From contig PLSW01000328.1 of NCBI GenBank assembly GCA_003165275.1, forward strand, positions 1 to 56,544: a stretch of 56,544 bases of DNA, in the 5' to 3' direction. Source of the stretch: Caulobacteraceae bacterium. GTDB taxonomy: Bacteria > Pseudomonadota > Alphaproteobacteria > Caulobacterales > Caulobacteraceae. The translations under genes were made by a program, and so were the position numbers. Shown here piece after piece: positions 25,338 through 34,806 of the stretch. Within the stretch, counting starts at the first letter, position 1, and each line of letters begins with the position of its first letter. Below the pieces are notes generated by a model. The model was not told where the DNA came from. It did not search any database and saw only the letters and a list, made by a program, of their open reading frames with translations.

Positions 25338-26288
25338 CTATTGATCGTCGAGCGGTTCAGGCACCGCGCCGTAACGGCTGATTCCGTCTGGGGCGGTGGC
25401 CTGGCGCTCGCAATTGAATTCGGCGAATTCCGCACGATCGGGCCGCCAAGCAAAGGTTCGCGTGAACGACCAAGGCTTCGAGTAGAGAGTCTTGTCGTCG
25501 ACAATGGTTGTGATTTCGAGGTGGGGGCCGCCTTCGTCGGTCCTTTTGATCCGTTGGATCAAATGACCTTTGGCGGACATAGGCGTTCCCTGCGGGTCGA
25601 TCCAAATCCCCGCCTTATAGTTGACCGTATCGACGACGAGCGTATTCCCGTCCCAATGGGCGATGGAATCGCCCATGTATTGCGCGGGTTGATCAGGTTT
25701 ATGGCGGTCGCTCATCTGGATGTTCCAGATGGTGTGGTATTCTTCGAACGCGAAGACTAGGTACTTATCCGTTTGAAAGACCCGAAACGGAAAGTTTAGT
25801 TCGAGCTCCCATGGCTGGCCCGGCGGCAAGCATTGCAGCGACGCATTGACATAGGGTGTGCGGCTGTAGCCGGCCTTAAGGCGCCGATCGGCGATGCGAC
25901 GGCCGTCTTTGGTGAACGGGACGAGTTGCTGCTCGTCATCGAAATTGATCCGCATCACCCCCACTTGGTCGTGAAGCCACACGCCTTGAAAGTCACGCGG
26001 ATCCGCCGACGGCTTCGGCGCCTCGGGCGGTAGAGGCGTCAACTGCTGCTTCAAGAAGGCTTCGATAGGCGGACCTGCCGTGATGTTGCCGGTCTTGGGG
26101 TCATGGTATTCGACGGCCTGATCCGGCGTACCCAGATTGTCCGGCTTGTCGCCCGCCGGCGTTCCTTGGGCTGGCCCCTTCGCCGCCCCGGCCCCAGGTC
26201 CCGGTTGCGCGAACGCTGCACAATTGGCCGACCACACGACGACGGTTGCGAGCATAAGCGCACGCCAATGGACACTGCTTTTTCGCAT
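25338..26288 (-). CDS. Secreted family B protein (B3)
   Basis: A 316-aa exported protein. I start at ATG 26288, giving MRKSSVHWRALMLATVVVWS as signal peptide (ends AAFAQ); the frame extends to 26360 inside the upstream gene. A Pro/Gly-rich linker precedes FQGVWLHD, NASLQCLPPGQPW, LNFPFRVFQ, LVFAFEEYHTIWNIQ, YMGDSIAHWDGNTLVVDT, SKPWSFTRTFAWRPD and AEFNCERQ. The motif here is AHWDGNTL, a conservative variant. It lies 10 bp after D2. Confidence 0.84.
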   Translation of the reverse strand: MRKSSVHWRALMLATVVVWSANCAAFAQPGPGAGAAKGPAQGTPAGDKPDNLGTPDQAVEYHDPKTGNITAGPPIEAFLKQQLTPLPPEAPKPSADPRDFQGVWLHDQVGVMRINFDDEQQLVPFTKDGRRIADRRLKAGYSRTPYVNASLQCLPPGQPWELELNFPFRVFQTDKYLVFAFEEYHTIWNIQMSDRHKPDQPAQYMGDSIAHWDGNTLVVDTVNYKAGIWIDPQGTPMSAKGHLIQRIKRTDEGGPHLEITTIVDDKTLYSKPWSFTRTFAWRPDRAEFAEFNCERQATAPDGISRYGAVPEPLDDQ

Positions 26289-26298
26289 GCGAGGCGTC

Positions 26299-26760
26299 CT
26301 ATTTGGCCTTAGCCGGATCGGCCTTGGGCGAATTATTAGCGCCGAAATCCTCGAAACCATGCCCGCGCAGCACCCTGTTATCGGGCAATTTCAGCAAGGC
26401 CAATTCGCCGCCAGGCGCGCCATTGATATTGGGGTACCACTTCAATTCGACCTTCATTCCGGCTTTGAAGTCGGAAATCTTGAAGCCCTGCCGAACGATC
26501 GTGTTTGGAGCCCCCGTCGTGGCCGAAACGGTCTGAGCACCACCAGATTTATCGACATAAACAACTGTCACCGATGAATGCGGAGCACTCCAGTCAAAGT
26601 CCTTCAGGGTGCCCTCGACAGAGTTGACGTGGTTCTGATCGTAAGCGGCGTAAGAATGGTGTGCCAGAGCGTGCTCGGCAAAAACCATGCTGCAAATAGA
26701 TATAGCAGCTGTCGCGTAAAGAACGCGGGCTGGACGGCCAATTGGCGGCAATGCCTTCAT
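26299..26760 (-). CDS. DUF6152 secreted protein (D2) with HHS mature N-terminus
   Basis: A 153-aa exported protein. The signal ends EHALA and the mature chain begins HHSYAAYD, followed by GTLKDFDWSAPH and LPDNRVL as in other DUF6152 proteins. It is the first gene of the leftward operon D2-B3-A3-(gap)-D1-A2-B2. A TTG at 26784 in frame, preceded by AGGTGG, is an alternative start that lengthens the signal region. Copy A of the shared 40-bp element lies 229 bp upstream of the ATG. Confidence 0.85.
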   Translation of the reverse strand: MKALPPIGRPARVLYATAAISICSMVFAEHALAHHSYAAYDQNHVNSVEGTLKDFDWSAPHSSVTVVYVDKSGGAQTVSATTGAPNTIVRQGFKISDFKAGMKVELKWYPNINGAPGGELALLKLPDNRVLRGHGFEDFGANNSPKADPAKAK

Positions 26761-26988
26761 GATGCTCAGGTCTTTTGCTTTCAATGCGCCACCTATGGTA
26801 GACTATCTATTCACGCACGCGGCATAAATATTGGGGCGGATGCGATGTTAAACTAAGCCGTTAGACGGCAGTAACTCGATTGCGATCAGATCACGTGTTT
26901 CGCGAACTTGAACGACCGATATTATCCCCCACTGTTCTTTGTTTTCTTCTGCTGATTGGACGGTAAGTTTCCCCGGAGATTGGAGCAA

Positions 26989-27028
26989 GCGCAAATTTTC
27001 GATTAGGCCCCCAGCTTTTTCGCTATCC
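26989..27028 (-). promoter_or_regulatory. Shared 40-bp upstream element, copy A
   Basis: Reading on the minus strand it begins GGATAGCGAAAAAGCT and ends AATCGAAAATTTGCGC. The two CGAAAA half-sites are 21 bp apart, two helical turns. Near-identical copies are at 36439-36478 and 48348-48387 and a weaker one at 41027-41066, all in the same orientation relative to a downstream leftward operon. Copies A and C also share TCCCCGGAGA just outside the core. Otherwise the 26785-27203 gap holds no gene I can support. Confidence 0.65.
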
Positions 27029-27203
27029 GGATAGACTCGGGACAAGAGCCGAAGAGGGGCGCAGCCGAGGCGGCGAAGACCGCCGGCGGCGACGAGCGCT
27101 ACTGGGCGCGCGCCTCGAACCCGTTACGGGCGTTCAGTTTTTTCTCGCCAAACCGCTTGGATCGCGGACTGACCTTCCGCCGATGGGCCGACAGCCCTGG
27201 AAC

Positions 27204-27941
27204 TCAGTCGACAAGCCGGTCGAGCAGGGCGCTGGCCTGGCTGATCTCCAGGCGCTCGTAGGCGCGCTGCCGATAGGTGAGAACGGTGGCCGCCGCGATG
27301 CCCAGCTCCGCGGCGATTGACTGGGAGGTGGCTCCGGCTAGGGTTCGGGCGCAGACCTCGCGTTCGCGCCTGGTCAGCTGGGGAAAGACCCGCATCAACT
27401 TCCGCTCCAACCTGACGACCAGCGATCCTGAGGGGCCGGCGCGCCGCGCCATGGCGGTCAGAGCAATATTGGCCAAGGCGCCGAGCGGGCTGGTTTCGCA
27501 CCGATCATCTGCGCGCTGACGATAAAAGTTCACAGCCAGCCACTGGCCCGGCTGCCGCCAGCCGAAGCACAGCTTGCTGGCAAAGCGCGGCCGTTCGAAA
27601 CACAGGTTTCGATAATCAAGCTGCTCGATCTCACCGGCCCTGACCGTGCGCGCAAAGCCCGACCCAGCCGGCACGGCTTGGCGAGCACAGGACGCTGGAT
27701 CGAACCGGTGAAATCGGCGCGTATAAAGCCGAACGCGCGCGTCCGCTTCGGCCACCTCGCTGCACAAGGCCATGGTCTCCGGTTGAGCGCCATCAACGAG
27801 CCGGAAGGCGAACACCTCGTCGACGGCGCCCACGCCCTGGGCGGCCTGCAGAAGCAGCGCGCCGAAGGCGGGAGCGTCAGCCGCTTCGATCATCGAACAG
27901 CCGAGCGCCGGGTCAATCAGCAGTACGGGCGTCGACGCCAT
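27204..27941 (-). CDS. LuxR-family transcription regulator
   Basis: A 245-aa protein with a C-terminal LuxR helix-turn-helix at about residues 183-240: LTRREREVCARTLAGATSQS then IAAELGIAAATVLTYRQRAY and LEISQASALLDRL. The N-terminal region resembles no receiver or autoinducer domain that I recognise, so the signal is unknown. GGAGGCACTGGCC precedes the ATG. It is divergent from the MBL-fold/hydroxylase operon, which makes that operon a plausible target. Confidence 0.88.
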   Translation of the reverse strand: MASTPVLLIDPALGCSMIEAADAPAFGALLLQAAQGVGAVDEVFAFRLVDGAQPETMALCSEVAEADARVRLYTRRFHRFDPASCARQAVPAGSGFARTVRAGEIEQLDYRNLCFERPRFASKLCFGWRQPGQWLAVNFYRQRADDRCETSPLGALANIALTAMARRAGPSGSLVVRLERKLMRVFPQLTRREREVCARTLAGATSQSIAAELGIAAATVLTYRQRAYERLEISQASALLDRLVD

Positions 27942-28111
27942 GGCCAGTGCCTCCGAAACGGATGGTCTTGGCCATCATTCTAGCACGCGAAACATGAGCA
28001 GCAGCACACTTGTCCATAGGTCGATGGACAGACGCCAGCTGTATCCGACGCCATGATTTGCATAACGATGATAGAGCGCTGGCGAACCCCGCGCACCGCA
28101 GGGAGACATAA

Positions 28112-29068
28112 TTGGCCAAGCCTTTCGCCTCGTCCGCCGACCTTACAGAGAAGGTCGAGACACTCGAAGTCCTCGCTGATGGGGTCTACGCCCTCACCGC
28201 CCAAGGCGATCCAAATGTGGGCGCTATCGAGGGGGAGGACTTTCTGGTCTGTTTCGAGGCGCGCGCGACGCCTGCGGCGGCGCGTGACTGGCTCGCGAAG
28301 TTGCGTGAGCACACGGACAAGCCTGTCCGCTACCTCGTCCTAACCCATTATCATGCCGTCCGGGTGCTAGGCGCTAGCGCCTACGACGCAGAATCCATAA
28401 TCGCCAGCACCGCCACCCGCGAACTCATCGTCGAGCGCGGTCAGCAGGATTGGGACAGCGAGTTCGGGCGGATGCCGCGCCTGTTCAAGGAGCCGGAAGG
28501 CATTCCCGGCCTGACATGGCCGGACCTCACCTTCGAAGATCATATGCGGATCGAGCTGGGCGGCGATCGCGGGCGCATCGACCTGCAGTTCTGCGGCCGG
28601 GGACATACAGCCGGCGACATCGTCGCTTGGCATGAGAAGAGCCGCACGCTGTTCGCTGGCGACCTCGTCGAAGCCCAAGCGGCGCTCTACACCGGCGACG
28701 CATTCCACATGGATTGGTCGACCGACACTCTGGACCGGGTGCTCGCCTTTGACGCGGAGAATTTGATCGGCGGCCGCGGCCCGGTCGCCAAGGGCCCCGA
28801 GGCCTGTCGCGCCGCCGTCGAGCAAACCCGCGAGTTTCTTAACGCCATGGTGCAGCACGTCGGCGAGGCCCATCGTGCGGGGCGTGGTTTGAAGGCCGCC
28901 TTCGAAGCGACCCACGCCGCCCTGTCGCCGAAGTTCGGGCGCTGGCCGATCTTCGAACACTGCCTGCCGTTCAACGTTCAGCGGTTGTGGGACGAGTTTG
29001 ACGGCATCGATTGGCCGCGCATCTGGACGATGGAGCGCGACCGCGAGGTGTGGGCGAAGCTGGGCTGA
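28112..29068 (+). CDS. MBL-fold protein with altered metal motif
   Basis: A 318-aa protein of the metallo-beta-lactamase fold, starting at TTG 28112 after GGGAG. Fold markers are YLVLTHYH, FCGRGHTAGD and LFAGDLVE. However, the canonical HxHxDH motif reads HYHAVR, losing Asp and the third His, and the late His position reads GRGP. Metal binding must therefore differ, or catalysis is lost. It lies 10 bp ahead of the FAD hydroxylase in the same operon, so a role in handling the aromatic substrate or its ester/thioester is likely but unproven. Confidence 0.8.
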   Translation: MAKPFASSADLTEKVETLEVLADGVYALTAQGDPNVGAIEGEDFLVCFEARATPAAARDWLAKLREHTDKPVRYLVLTHYHAVRVLGASAYDAESIIASTATRELIVERGQQDWDSEFGRMPRLFKEPEGIPGLTWPDLTFEDHMRIELGGDRGRIDLQFCGRGHTAGDIVAWHEKSRTLFAGDLVEAQAALYTGDAFHMDWSTDTLDRVLAFDAENLIGGRGPVAKGPEACRAAVEQTREFLNAMVQHVGEAHRAGRGLKAAFEATHAALSPKFGRWPIFEHCLPFNVQRLWDEFDGIDWPRIWTMERDREVWAKLG

Positions 29069-29078
29069 ACTCGACGCA

Positions 29079-30677
29079 ATGACCCCGACCAGCAATTCCG
29101 CTCGGGTTTGGCGCCAGATGACGGCGCTGCCCGCGCCCACGACCTCCCGCGAGCAACGTTCCACCGTCATTGTCGGCGGCGGGCCCGTTGGCCTGACCAT
29201 GGCTCTCGACCTAGCGCGGCGCGGCCGATCGGTGACCGTCTTAAACCGGCTCGACTACATCCCCATCGGCTCGAAGGCGATCTGCTTCTCCAAGCGTACC
29301 CTGGACATCTGGGACAAGATGGGGATCGGCCAGACCATGCTCGACCGAAGTGTGACCTGGGAGCTGGGAAAGGTGTTCTGGGGCGCTGGAAATGAGCCGG
29401 TCTACGAATTCGACCTGCTGCCGGTGAAGGATCAGAAGACGCCGGCCTTCATCAACATCCAACAGTACTACGTCGAGGAGATTCTGGTCGACGCCCTGGC
29501 CTTGAGCGACAATGTCGACCTGCGCTGGGGGCACGAGGTGACTGATGTGGCGCCGTCGACCGACGGCGTGCGCCTGACCGTCGTCGCCGGCGCAATCCCC
29601 TACGAGATCGACGCCGACTGGGTCATTGCCTGCGACGGCTCCCATTCGCCAGTACGCTGCATGCTCGGGCTCGACTTCGAGGGGCGGATCTTCGAGGACA
29701 ACTTCCTGATCGCCGATGTCAGAATGAAGGCGTCGCCTCGACGCGCCGAGCGCTGGTTCTGGTTCGATCCGCCGTTCAACCCCGGTCAGTCGGCGTTGAT
29801 GCACAAACAGCCCGACGGCGTCTGGCGGATCGACTTCCAGCTGGGCTGGGACATCGACCGCGACGCCTGCGTTCGTCCGGAAAACGTCGAGCCCTATGTG
29901 CGCGGCCTGCTGGGCGAAGGGGTCGAGTTCACGCCGGAATGGTACAGCGTCTACACCTTCCAGTGCCGACGCATGGCGCGCTTCGTGCATGGGCGAGTGA
30001 TCTTCGCCGGCGACAGCGCCCATCTGGTTTCACCGTTCGGCGCGCGCGGCTGCAATGGCGGCATCGCCGACGTGGACAACCTCGGCTGGAAACTTGACCT
30101 AGTGCTATCGGGCGAGGCGCCCGAAGCACTGCTAGAGACCTATAATGACGAAGCGGTGACCACCGCGGATGAGAACATTCTCAACTCTACCCGTTCCACC
30201 GATTTCATGACGCCGAAGACCGCAGTGAGCCGGGCGTTCCGCGACGCTGTGCTGGAACTGGCGCGCGACTGCCTGTTCGCCCGCCCTTTCGTGAACTCGG
30301 GGCGCCTCTCGACGGCGGTCAGCTACCCGCACAGCATGCTCAATACGCCCGACGAGCCCGGCCAGGCCTGGAGCGGCCCGCCTCCTGGCGCGCCGCCGGT
30401 CGACGCGCCGCTCGGCGACGGATGGTTGCAGGAGCAGTTGGGAGACGGGTTCATCCTGCTGGTGAACGGCTGGACGGGACCCACGCCTGCGGGGGTCGCA
30501 CTGCTCGACCTAGCCGCCGTCGAGCCCCGGCCGAATCTGCTTCTCGACCGTTGGAACCTGACGCCAGGCGCAGCCTACCTGATCCGTCCTGACCAATATG
30601 TCGCGGCGCGCTGGCGCAAGCCGACGCCGGGCGCCGTCGCCGCCGCCCTTCAGCGGGCGAAAGGGCTGAACGCATGA
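29079..30677 (+). CDS. FAD-dependent aromatic ring hydroxylase (MhpA/PHBH-like)
   Basis: A 532-aa flavoprotein monooxygenase. The Rossmann motif VIVGGGPVGLTMALDLARRG lies near residues 30-50, a DG motif VIACDGSHSPVR follows, and the GD motif is VIFAGDSAHLVSPFGARGCN. These define class A aromatic hydroxylases. Given hmgA-fahA-maiA next to it, it may hydroxylate a phenolic acid to homogentisate or a precursor; substrate is inferred. I start at ATG 29079, 10 bp after the MBL gene; another ATG at 29118 is possible. It overlaps the DUF2783 gene by ATGA. Confidence 0.88.
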   Translation: MTPTSNSARVWRQMTALPAPTTSREQRSTVIVGGGPVGLTMALDLARRGRSVTVLNRLDYIPIGSKAICFSKRTLDIWDKMGIGQTMLDRSVTWELGKVFWGAGNEPVYEFDLLPVKDQKTPAFINIQQYYVEEILVDALALSDNVDLRWGHEVTDVAPSTDGVRLTVVAGAIPYEIDADWVIACDGSHSPVRCMLGLDFEGRIFEDNFLIADVRMKASPRRAERWFWFDPPFNPGQSALMHKQPDGVWRIDFQLGWDIDRDACVRPENVEPYVRGLLGEGVEFTPEWYSVYTFQCRRMARFVHGRVIFAGDSAHLVSPFGARGCNGGIADVDNLGWKLDLVLSGEAPEALLETYNDEAVTTADENILNSTRSTDFMTPKTAVSRAFRDAVLELARDCLFARPFVNSGRLSTAVSYPHSMLNTPDEPGQAWSGPPPGAPPVDAPLGDGWLQEQLGDGFILLVNGWTGPTPAGVALLDLAAVEPRPNLLLDRWNLTPGAAYLIRPDQYVAARWRKPTPGAVAAALQRAKGLNA

Positions 30678-30871
30678 GCCATCTCATCACCAAGCCGAAC
30701 ATCGAAACCCCCGACGACGTCTACCAATGGCTGATCGATCTTCACCTTGCTCGCAGCGAAGCCGAGAGCCACAAGATCAACGCCCGCCTCATATTGCTTC
30801 TGGTCAATCATGTCGGTGACCGCGAGGCGATCAAGGAGGCCATCGAAATCGCCGGAGGGCAGCCGGGCTAG
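30674..30871 (+). CDS. DUF2783 small protein
   Basis: A 65-aa protein. NIETPDDVYQWLIDLHLARS followed by NARLILLLVNHVGD is the DUF2783 signature. Such proteins are commonly encoded beside FAD hydroxylases of this type. It overlaps the hydroxylase stop by 4 bp (ATGA), so it is probably an accessory protein. Its own stop overlaps the convergent maiA stop by 4 bp. Confidence 0.85.
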   Translation: MSHLITKPNIETPDDVYQWLIDLHLARSEAESHKINARLILLLVNHVGDREAIKEAIEIAGGQPG

Positions 30872-31518
30872 TGTGCGCCGGGGGCGGGCACATCGGGCTG
30901 CCGATCCGGTGCGGCGGCCTGAAACGCCGGCAGGGCGCTGGCCTTGGCCACGGCGGCGCGGATGGCGGGAAACGGCTCAAGATCGACCTTAAACCGCTCA
31001 GCCGAATAGACCTGAGGCGTGAGGCAGCAGTCGGCCAGGGTCGGCTGGTCGCCGAAGGCGTACCCTGCGCCATGTTCGGCGATCAAGCGCTCCAGGGCGA
31101 GGAAGCCCTGGCCGATCCAGCGCGCCGTCCAGGCGTTGATCGCCACCTGATCCGCGCCGAAATCTGCGCGCAAGGCTTGCACCACCCGCAGGTTGTTCAG
31201 CGGGTGAATATCGCAGGCGATCAGGGCGGCCATGGCCCTCACCCGCGCTCTGTCCGCCCGGTTGGCCGGCAGTAGCGGCGGGAACGGCTGGAACTCTTCG
31301 ATCCATTCCAGGATTGACGGGCTTTCGATAAGAACGCCGTCGCCCGTTTCCAGCGCTGGCACCAGATCGTGGGGCGCCAGCGCGTGATAGGCCGGCGCAT
31401 GCTGCTCGCCAACCCTCAGGTCGTGTGTCGTCTGTTCGTAGGCCAGGCCTTTGAGGTTCAGTGCGATGCGCACCCGATAGGCGGCAGTCGATCTCCAGTA
31501 GCCGTGAAGACGCAGCAC
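30868..31518 (-). CDS. maiA: Maleylacetoacetate isomerase
   Basis: A 216-aa zeta-class glutathione transferase-like enzyme. MLRLHGYWRSTAAYRVRIAL matches the MAAI N-terminal glutathione-binding site, with IESPSILEWIEE as the GST SNAIL/ESxxI region and a C-terminal helical domain (FGDQPTLADCCLTPQVYSA). It isomerises maleylacetoacetate to fumarylacetoacetate. It starts at GTG, 3 bp after fahA, and is the last gene of hmgA-fahA-maiA. Confidence 0.93.
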   Translation of the reverse strand: MLRLHGYWRSTAAYRVRIALNLKGLAYEQTTHDLRVGEQHAPAYHALAPHDLVPALETGDGVLIESPSILEWIEEFQPFPPLLPANRADRARVRAMAALIACDIHPLNNLRVVQALRADFGADQVAINAWTARWIGQGFLALERLIAEHGAGYAFGDQPTLADCCLTPQVYSAERFKVDLEPFPAIRAAVAKASALPAFQAAAPDRQPDVPAPGAH

Positions 31519-31521
31519 GAC

Positions 31522-32823
31522 CTAACCCTCCGCGGGCAGGACGATGCCGCGGCATTGGCCGAAGCCGATGCTCGTCCGTCCCTCGGCTTCGGCCCGGGCG
31601 GCGAAGATCACCTCGTCGCCGTCCTCGAGAAAACACCGGGTCTCGCCGGTGGGCAGAGTCACAGGCTCGGTCCCGCCTCGGCTGATCTCCAGCAGGCTGC
31701 CCAAGGCGCTCCGGTCATCCCCCGAGATCGTGCCTGTGCCCAGCAGATCTGCCGGATTGAGGTTGCAGCCGCCCGAAGCGTGGTGGGCCACCATCTGGGC
31801 CACAGTCCAGTACATGTTCTGCGCCGTTCCCCGGCTGAGCCGGAATGGAGCCGCGCCGGCCTTTCGCATAGCCTCCGTGCTCAAAGCCGCCTCCAGAACG
31901 ATCGAAAAGGCGCCGCCGGCCTGATCCGCCGCGTCCCAAAGATAAGGCAAGGGTTGCGGATCACCCTCGGGCCGCGGCCGCTGGGCCACGCGATAGGGCG
32001 CCAGGGCCTCGATGGTCACGATCCAGGGCGTGATGGTGGTTTGGAAGTTCTTCGACAAGAACGGGCCGAGAGGCTGGTATTCCCAGGCCTGCACGTCCCG
32101 CGCCGACCAGTCGTTGAGCAGGCATAGGCCGGCCACGGACCGATGGGCCTCGCCGATCGGGATCGACCGGCCGAGCGCGTTGCCCGCCCCGATCCAGACG
32201 CCGAGCTCAAGCTCGTAATCCAGCCGCCGGCAGGGGCCGAACTGCGGCGCGGTGGCGTCGGGCGCCTTGGTCTGCCCCTTGGGGCGGACCACCGGAGCGC
32301 CCGATACGCGGATGGAGGACGCCCGTCCGTGATAGCCGATCGGCACATACTTGTAGTTGGGCAACAGCGGGTTATCGGGCCTGAACAGGCGGCCGATGTT
32401 CTCGGCGTGGCGAATGCCGACATAAAAATCCGTATAGTCGCCGATGGCCGCCGGCAGGCGCATCTCGCACATCGCTGCCTCATGCAGAAGCGGCTCGGCC
32501 TGCGCCCTGCCCTCCTCCCGGCTGAGGAGCAGCGACAGGGTGCGTCGTAACTCGATCCGACGCTGCGCGGGCTGGCCAAGGAGGCTGTTGAGCAGGGGTT
32601 CGCGGGCAATCATCGCCGCCCATTCGGGCAGCAGACCGGCCTCGGCCGCCGCCTTCAGGTCCAGGATCATGTCGCCGATGGCGACGCCAATGCGCGGTGC
32701 GCCGCCGGACGGCGAGAACACCCCCAGGGGCAGGTTCTGGATGGGGAAGTCGGCATGGCCCTGCGCCGTCTCCACCCAGCTTGTCAGGCGCGGATCGTGG
32801 CTCTCGTCGAGGACCATATTCAT
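31522..32823 (-). CDS. fahA: Fumarylacetoacetase
   Basis: A 433-aa enzyme of normal length. [20 protein letters not shown] contains the metal Asp and catalytic His, YHGRASSI follows, [12 protein letters not shown] provides metal Glu residues, and [20 protein letters not shown] with FLSKNF supplies Asp and Lys of the active site. It hydrolyses fumarylacetoacetate to fumarate and acetoacetate. It overlaps the hmgA stop by 4 bp (ATGA). Confidence 0.96.
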   Translation of the reverse strand: MNMVLDESHDPRLTSWVETAQGHADFPIQNLPLGVFSPSGGAPRIGVAIGDMILDLKAAAEAGLLPEWAAMIAREPLLNSLLGQPAQRRIELRRTLSLLLSREEGRAQAEPLLHEAAMCEMRLPAAIGDYTDFYVGIRHAENIGRLFRPDNPLLPNYKYVPIGYHGRASSIRVSGAPVVRPKGQTKAPDATAPQFGPCRRLDYELELGVWIGAGNALGRSIPIGEAHRSVAGLCLLNDWSARDVQAWEYQPLGPFLSKNFQTTITPWIVTIEALAPYRVAQRPRPEGDPQPLPYLWDAADQAGGAFSIVLEAALSTEAMRKAGAAPFRLSRGTAQNMYWTVAQMVAHHASGGCNLNPADLLGTGTISGDDRSALGSLLEISRGGTEPVTLPTGETRCFLEDGDEVIFAARAEAEGRTSIGFGQCRGIVLPAEG

Positions 32824-34157
32824 CGCGGCAACTCGGCCTTGGGGAAGCCCTGCCAGACCGCGTCGTAGTCCGACTGGGCCAGCGGCGTCTGCACTGCCCA
32901 GAGGGTGGGCCGGATCACCCAGCGGCTTTCGAACATAAAGGCCATGGTGTCCTTGATCCGATGCGGCTTCAACTCCGCCGCCACCGCGTTGCGGTAGGCC
33001 GCTGCATCGGGCCCGTGCCCGCTCATCGGGTTGTGCAGAGAAGCTCCGCCGGGAGCGAAACCGTCGCCTTCCTTGGCGTCATATACGCCGTGGATCAAGC
33101 CCATGAACTCGCTCATGACGTTACGGTGGAACCAGGGCGGACGGAAGGTGTCCTCAGCCACCATCCAGCGCGGCGGAAAAATCACAAAGTCGCAATTGGC
33201 CACGCCGGGCTGCTCGGAGGGCGAGGTCAGGACCGTGAAGATCGACGGGTCCGGGTGGTCATAGCTGACGGTGTTGATCACGTTGAAGCGCCTCAGGTCA
33301 TAGGCGTAAGGCGCGAGGTTGCCGTGCCAGGCGACCACGTCCAGCGGCGAGTGATCGAGGGAGGTGGTCCAAAGACGCCCCTGGAACTTCTGCACCAACT
33401 CGGTGGACACGGCGCGGTCCTCGAACCAGGCCTGGGGAATCACGAAGTCGCGCGGATTCGCCAGGCCATTGGCGCCGATCGGCCCGAGCTCTGGCAGACG
33501 GAAGGGCGCGCCGTAGTTCTCGCACACATAGCCGCGGGCGAAGGCGCCCGACAGCCGAACGGCGAAGCGTACGCCGCGCGGGATCACCGCGATTTGCAGC
33601 GGCTCGATGGCGAGCACGCCCAGTTCGGTGCGGATCACCAGCCCGCCTTGCTGGGGCACGATCAGCATTTCGCCGTCGGCCGAGAAGAACACCCGATCCT
33701 TCATCGAGCGCGTGGCGGCATAGGCATGAATTCCGATTCCGGCCTGGGCGGCGACATCACCGTTGCCGCCGTAGCTGATCAGGCCGTCCACGAAGTCGAC
33801 GGGCTCGGCCGGTGCCGGAAGCGGGTCCCAGCGCAGGCGATTGGGCGTGGGCGGAACCTCGTCAAAGGGGCCCGATCGCAGCAGCGGCGCATTCGCATAG
33901 GGTTGGAACGGGCGGTGGGCGGCGCTGGGCTGCAGCCGGTAGAGCCAGGAGCGGCGATTGTCCGCGCGGGGCGCCGTGAAGGCCGTTCCGGACAGCTGCT
34001 CGGCATAAAGGCCGAAAGGGGTCTTCTGCGGCGAGTTGCGACCGATGGGCAGGGAGCCGGCAACCGCCTCGCTCTCGAAATAGCCGCCGAAGCCGGTATG
34101 GGGCGGCCGCACCGCGGTTTGATCGCCCCCCAGGTTCAATCTTTCGAGCACAGTCAT
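32820..34157 (-). CDS. hmgA: Homogentisate 1,2-dioxygenase
   Basis: A 445-aa dioxygenase. [18 protein letters not shown] carries the iron-ligand His and Glu, and [11 protein letters not shown] the second ligand His. The start [11 protein letters not shown] at ATG 34157 has GGGAGG upstream; the open frame upstream to 34610 lies across the operator and marR and is not coding. It opens the ring of homogentisate to maleylacetoacetate. It heads the hmgA-fahA-maiA operon, and the palindrome at 34201-34247 overlaps its presumed promoter. Confidence 0.96.
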   Translation of the reverse strand: MTVLERLNLGGDQTAVRPPHTGFGGYFESEAVAGSLPIGRNSPQKTPFGLYAEQLSGTAFTAPRADNRRSWLYRLQPSAAHRPFQPYANAPLLRSGPFDEVPPTPNRLRWDPLPAPAEPVDFVDGLISYGGNGDVAAQAGIGIHAYAATRSMKDRVFFSADGEMLIVPQQGGLVIRTELGVLAIEPLQIAVIPRGVRFAVRLSGAFARGYVCENYGAPFRLPELGPIGANGLANPRDFVIPQAWFEDRAVSTELVQKFQGRLWTTSLDHSPLDVVAWHGNLAPYAYDLRRFNVINTVSYDHPDPSIFTVLTSPSEQPGVANCDFVIFPPRWMVAEDTFRPPWFHRNVMSEFMGLIHGVYDAKEGDGFAPGGASLHNPMSGHGPDAAAYRNAVAAELKPHRIKDTMAFMFESRWVIRPTLWAVQTPLAQSDYDAVWQGFPKAELPR

Positions 34158-34200
34158 ATCGCCCTCCCGATCAGCCGAGCCGCCAGGCCACCACATTGTA

Positions 34201-34247
34201 GTTTCATTTGTTACTAGATCGCCCCGAAATCTAGTGTCAAATGAAAC
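34201..34247. promoter_or_regulatory. Palindromic operator between hmgA and marR
   Basis: Left arm GTTTCATTTGTTACTAGAT (34201-34219) and right arm ATCTAGTGTCAAATGAAAC (34229-34247) pair at 17 of 19 positions across a 9-bp spacer. On the minus strand, TTGACA lies within one arm, so the site overlaps the likely hmgA promoter. MarR proteins usually bind palindromes in such divergent regions. Binding by the adjacent MarR is inferred. Confidence 0.7.
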
Positions 34248-34322
34248 CTGTCTCTCCGCTCTGGACGAGGTTGGGCGGCCATGCCTCATTGTTCCGTCGG
34301 AGCGGAAAAGACGTGAGGCCCC

Positions 34323-34775
34323 ATGACAAAACCGCGCACGCTGCGGCTGGACGGTTTCCTGCCCTATCGGTTGTCGATCGCCACCAACATGGTGAGCGAC
34401 ATCATCGCCCGCGCCTATCGGACTATGTTTGGCCTGAACATTCCCGAATGGCGGCTGCTCGCGGTCCTGGCGGAAAGCGAGGGAATCACCCAGTTGGAAC
34501 TGAGCCTCGCGACACGCATGGACAAGGTCACCGTTAGCCGGGCCGCGGCCGGCCTGGTCGAGCGCAAACTTGCCCTTCGCACGCCCAATGCGGCGGACAA
34601 GCGCTCGCATCTCTTGTCATTGACCGAGCAGGGCCGTGACCTGTACCGCCAGGTCGCGCCCAAGGCGTTGGCTCTGGAGGATGCCGTTCTGGTCGACTTC
34701 GACAAGGCTGAGGTCGCCCAGTTGATGGCCATGCTGGAGCGCTTGGAAGAGGCCGCGCAGAGGTTGGGGCCTTGA
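34323..34775 (+). CDS. MarR-family regulator of the homogentisate operon
   Basis: A 150-aa winged-helix protein: [20 protein letters not shown], then recognition helix [20 protein letters not shown] and wing [20 protein letters not shown]. It is divergent from hmgA with a long palindrome between them. MarR regulators of homogentisate genes typically repress and release on binding the ring intermediate; here that is inferred from position. Confidence 0.88.
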   Translation: MTKPRTLRLDGFLPYRLSIATNMVSDIIARAYRTMFGLNIPEWRLLAVLAESEGITQLELSLATRMDKVTVSRAAAGLVERKLALRTPNAADKRSHLLSLTEQGRDLYRQVAPKALALEDAVLVDFDKAEVAQLMAMLERLEEAAQRLGP

Positions 34776-34806
34776 ACCCAGCGTCTGTCGTGCCTGGTTC
34801 TTGGGG

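Noticed and set aside
26848-27045. A minus-strand 65-codon frame, with similar peptides (DSEK...IENLRL) in the other copies of the 40-bp element
   Set aside because: The similarity ends with the core; a 2-bp length difference breaks the frame between copies A and C, and there are stops in the other copies. A DNA element explains it better than a protein.
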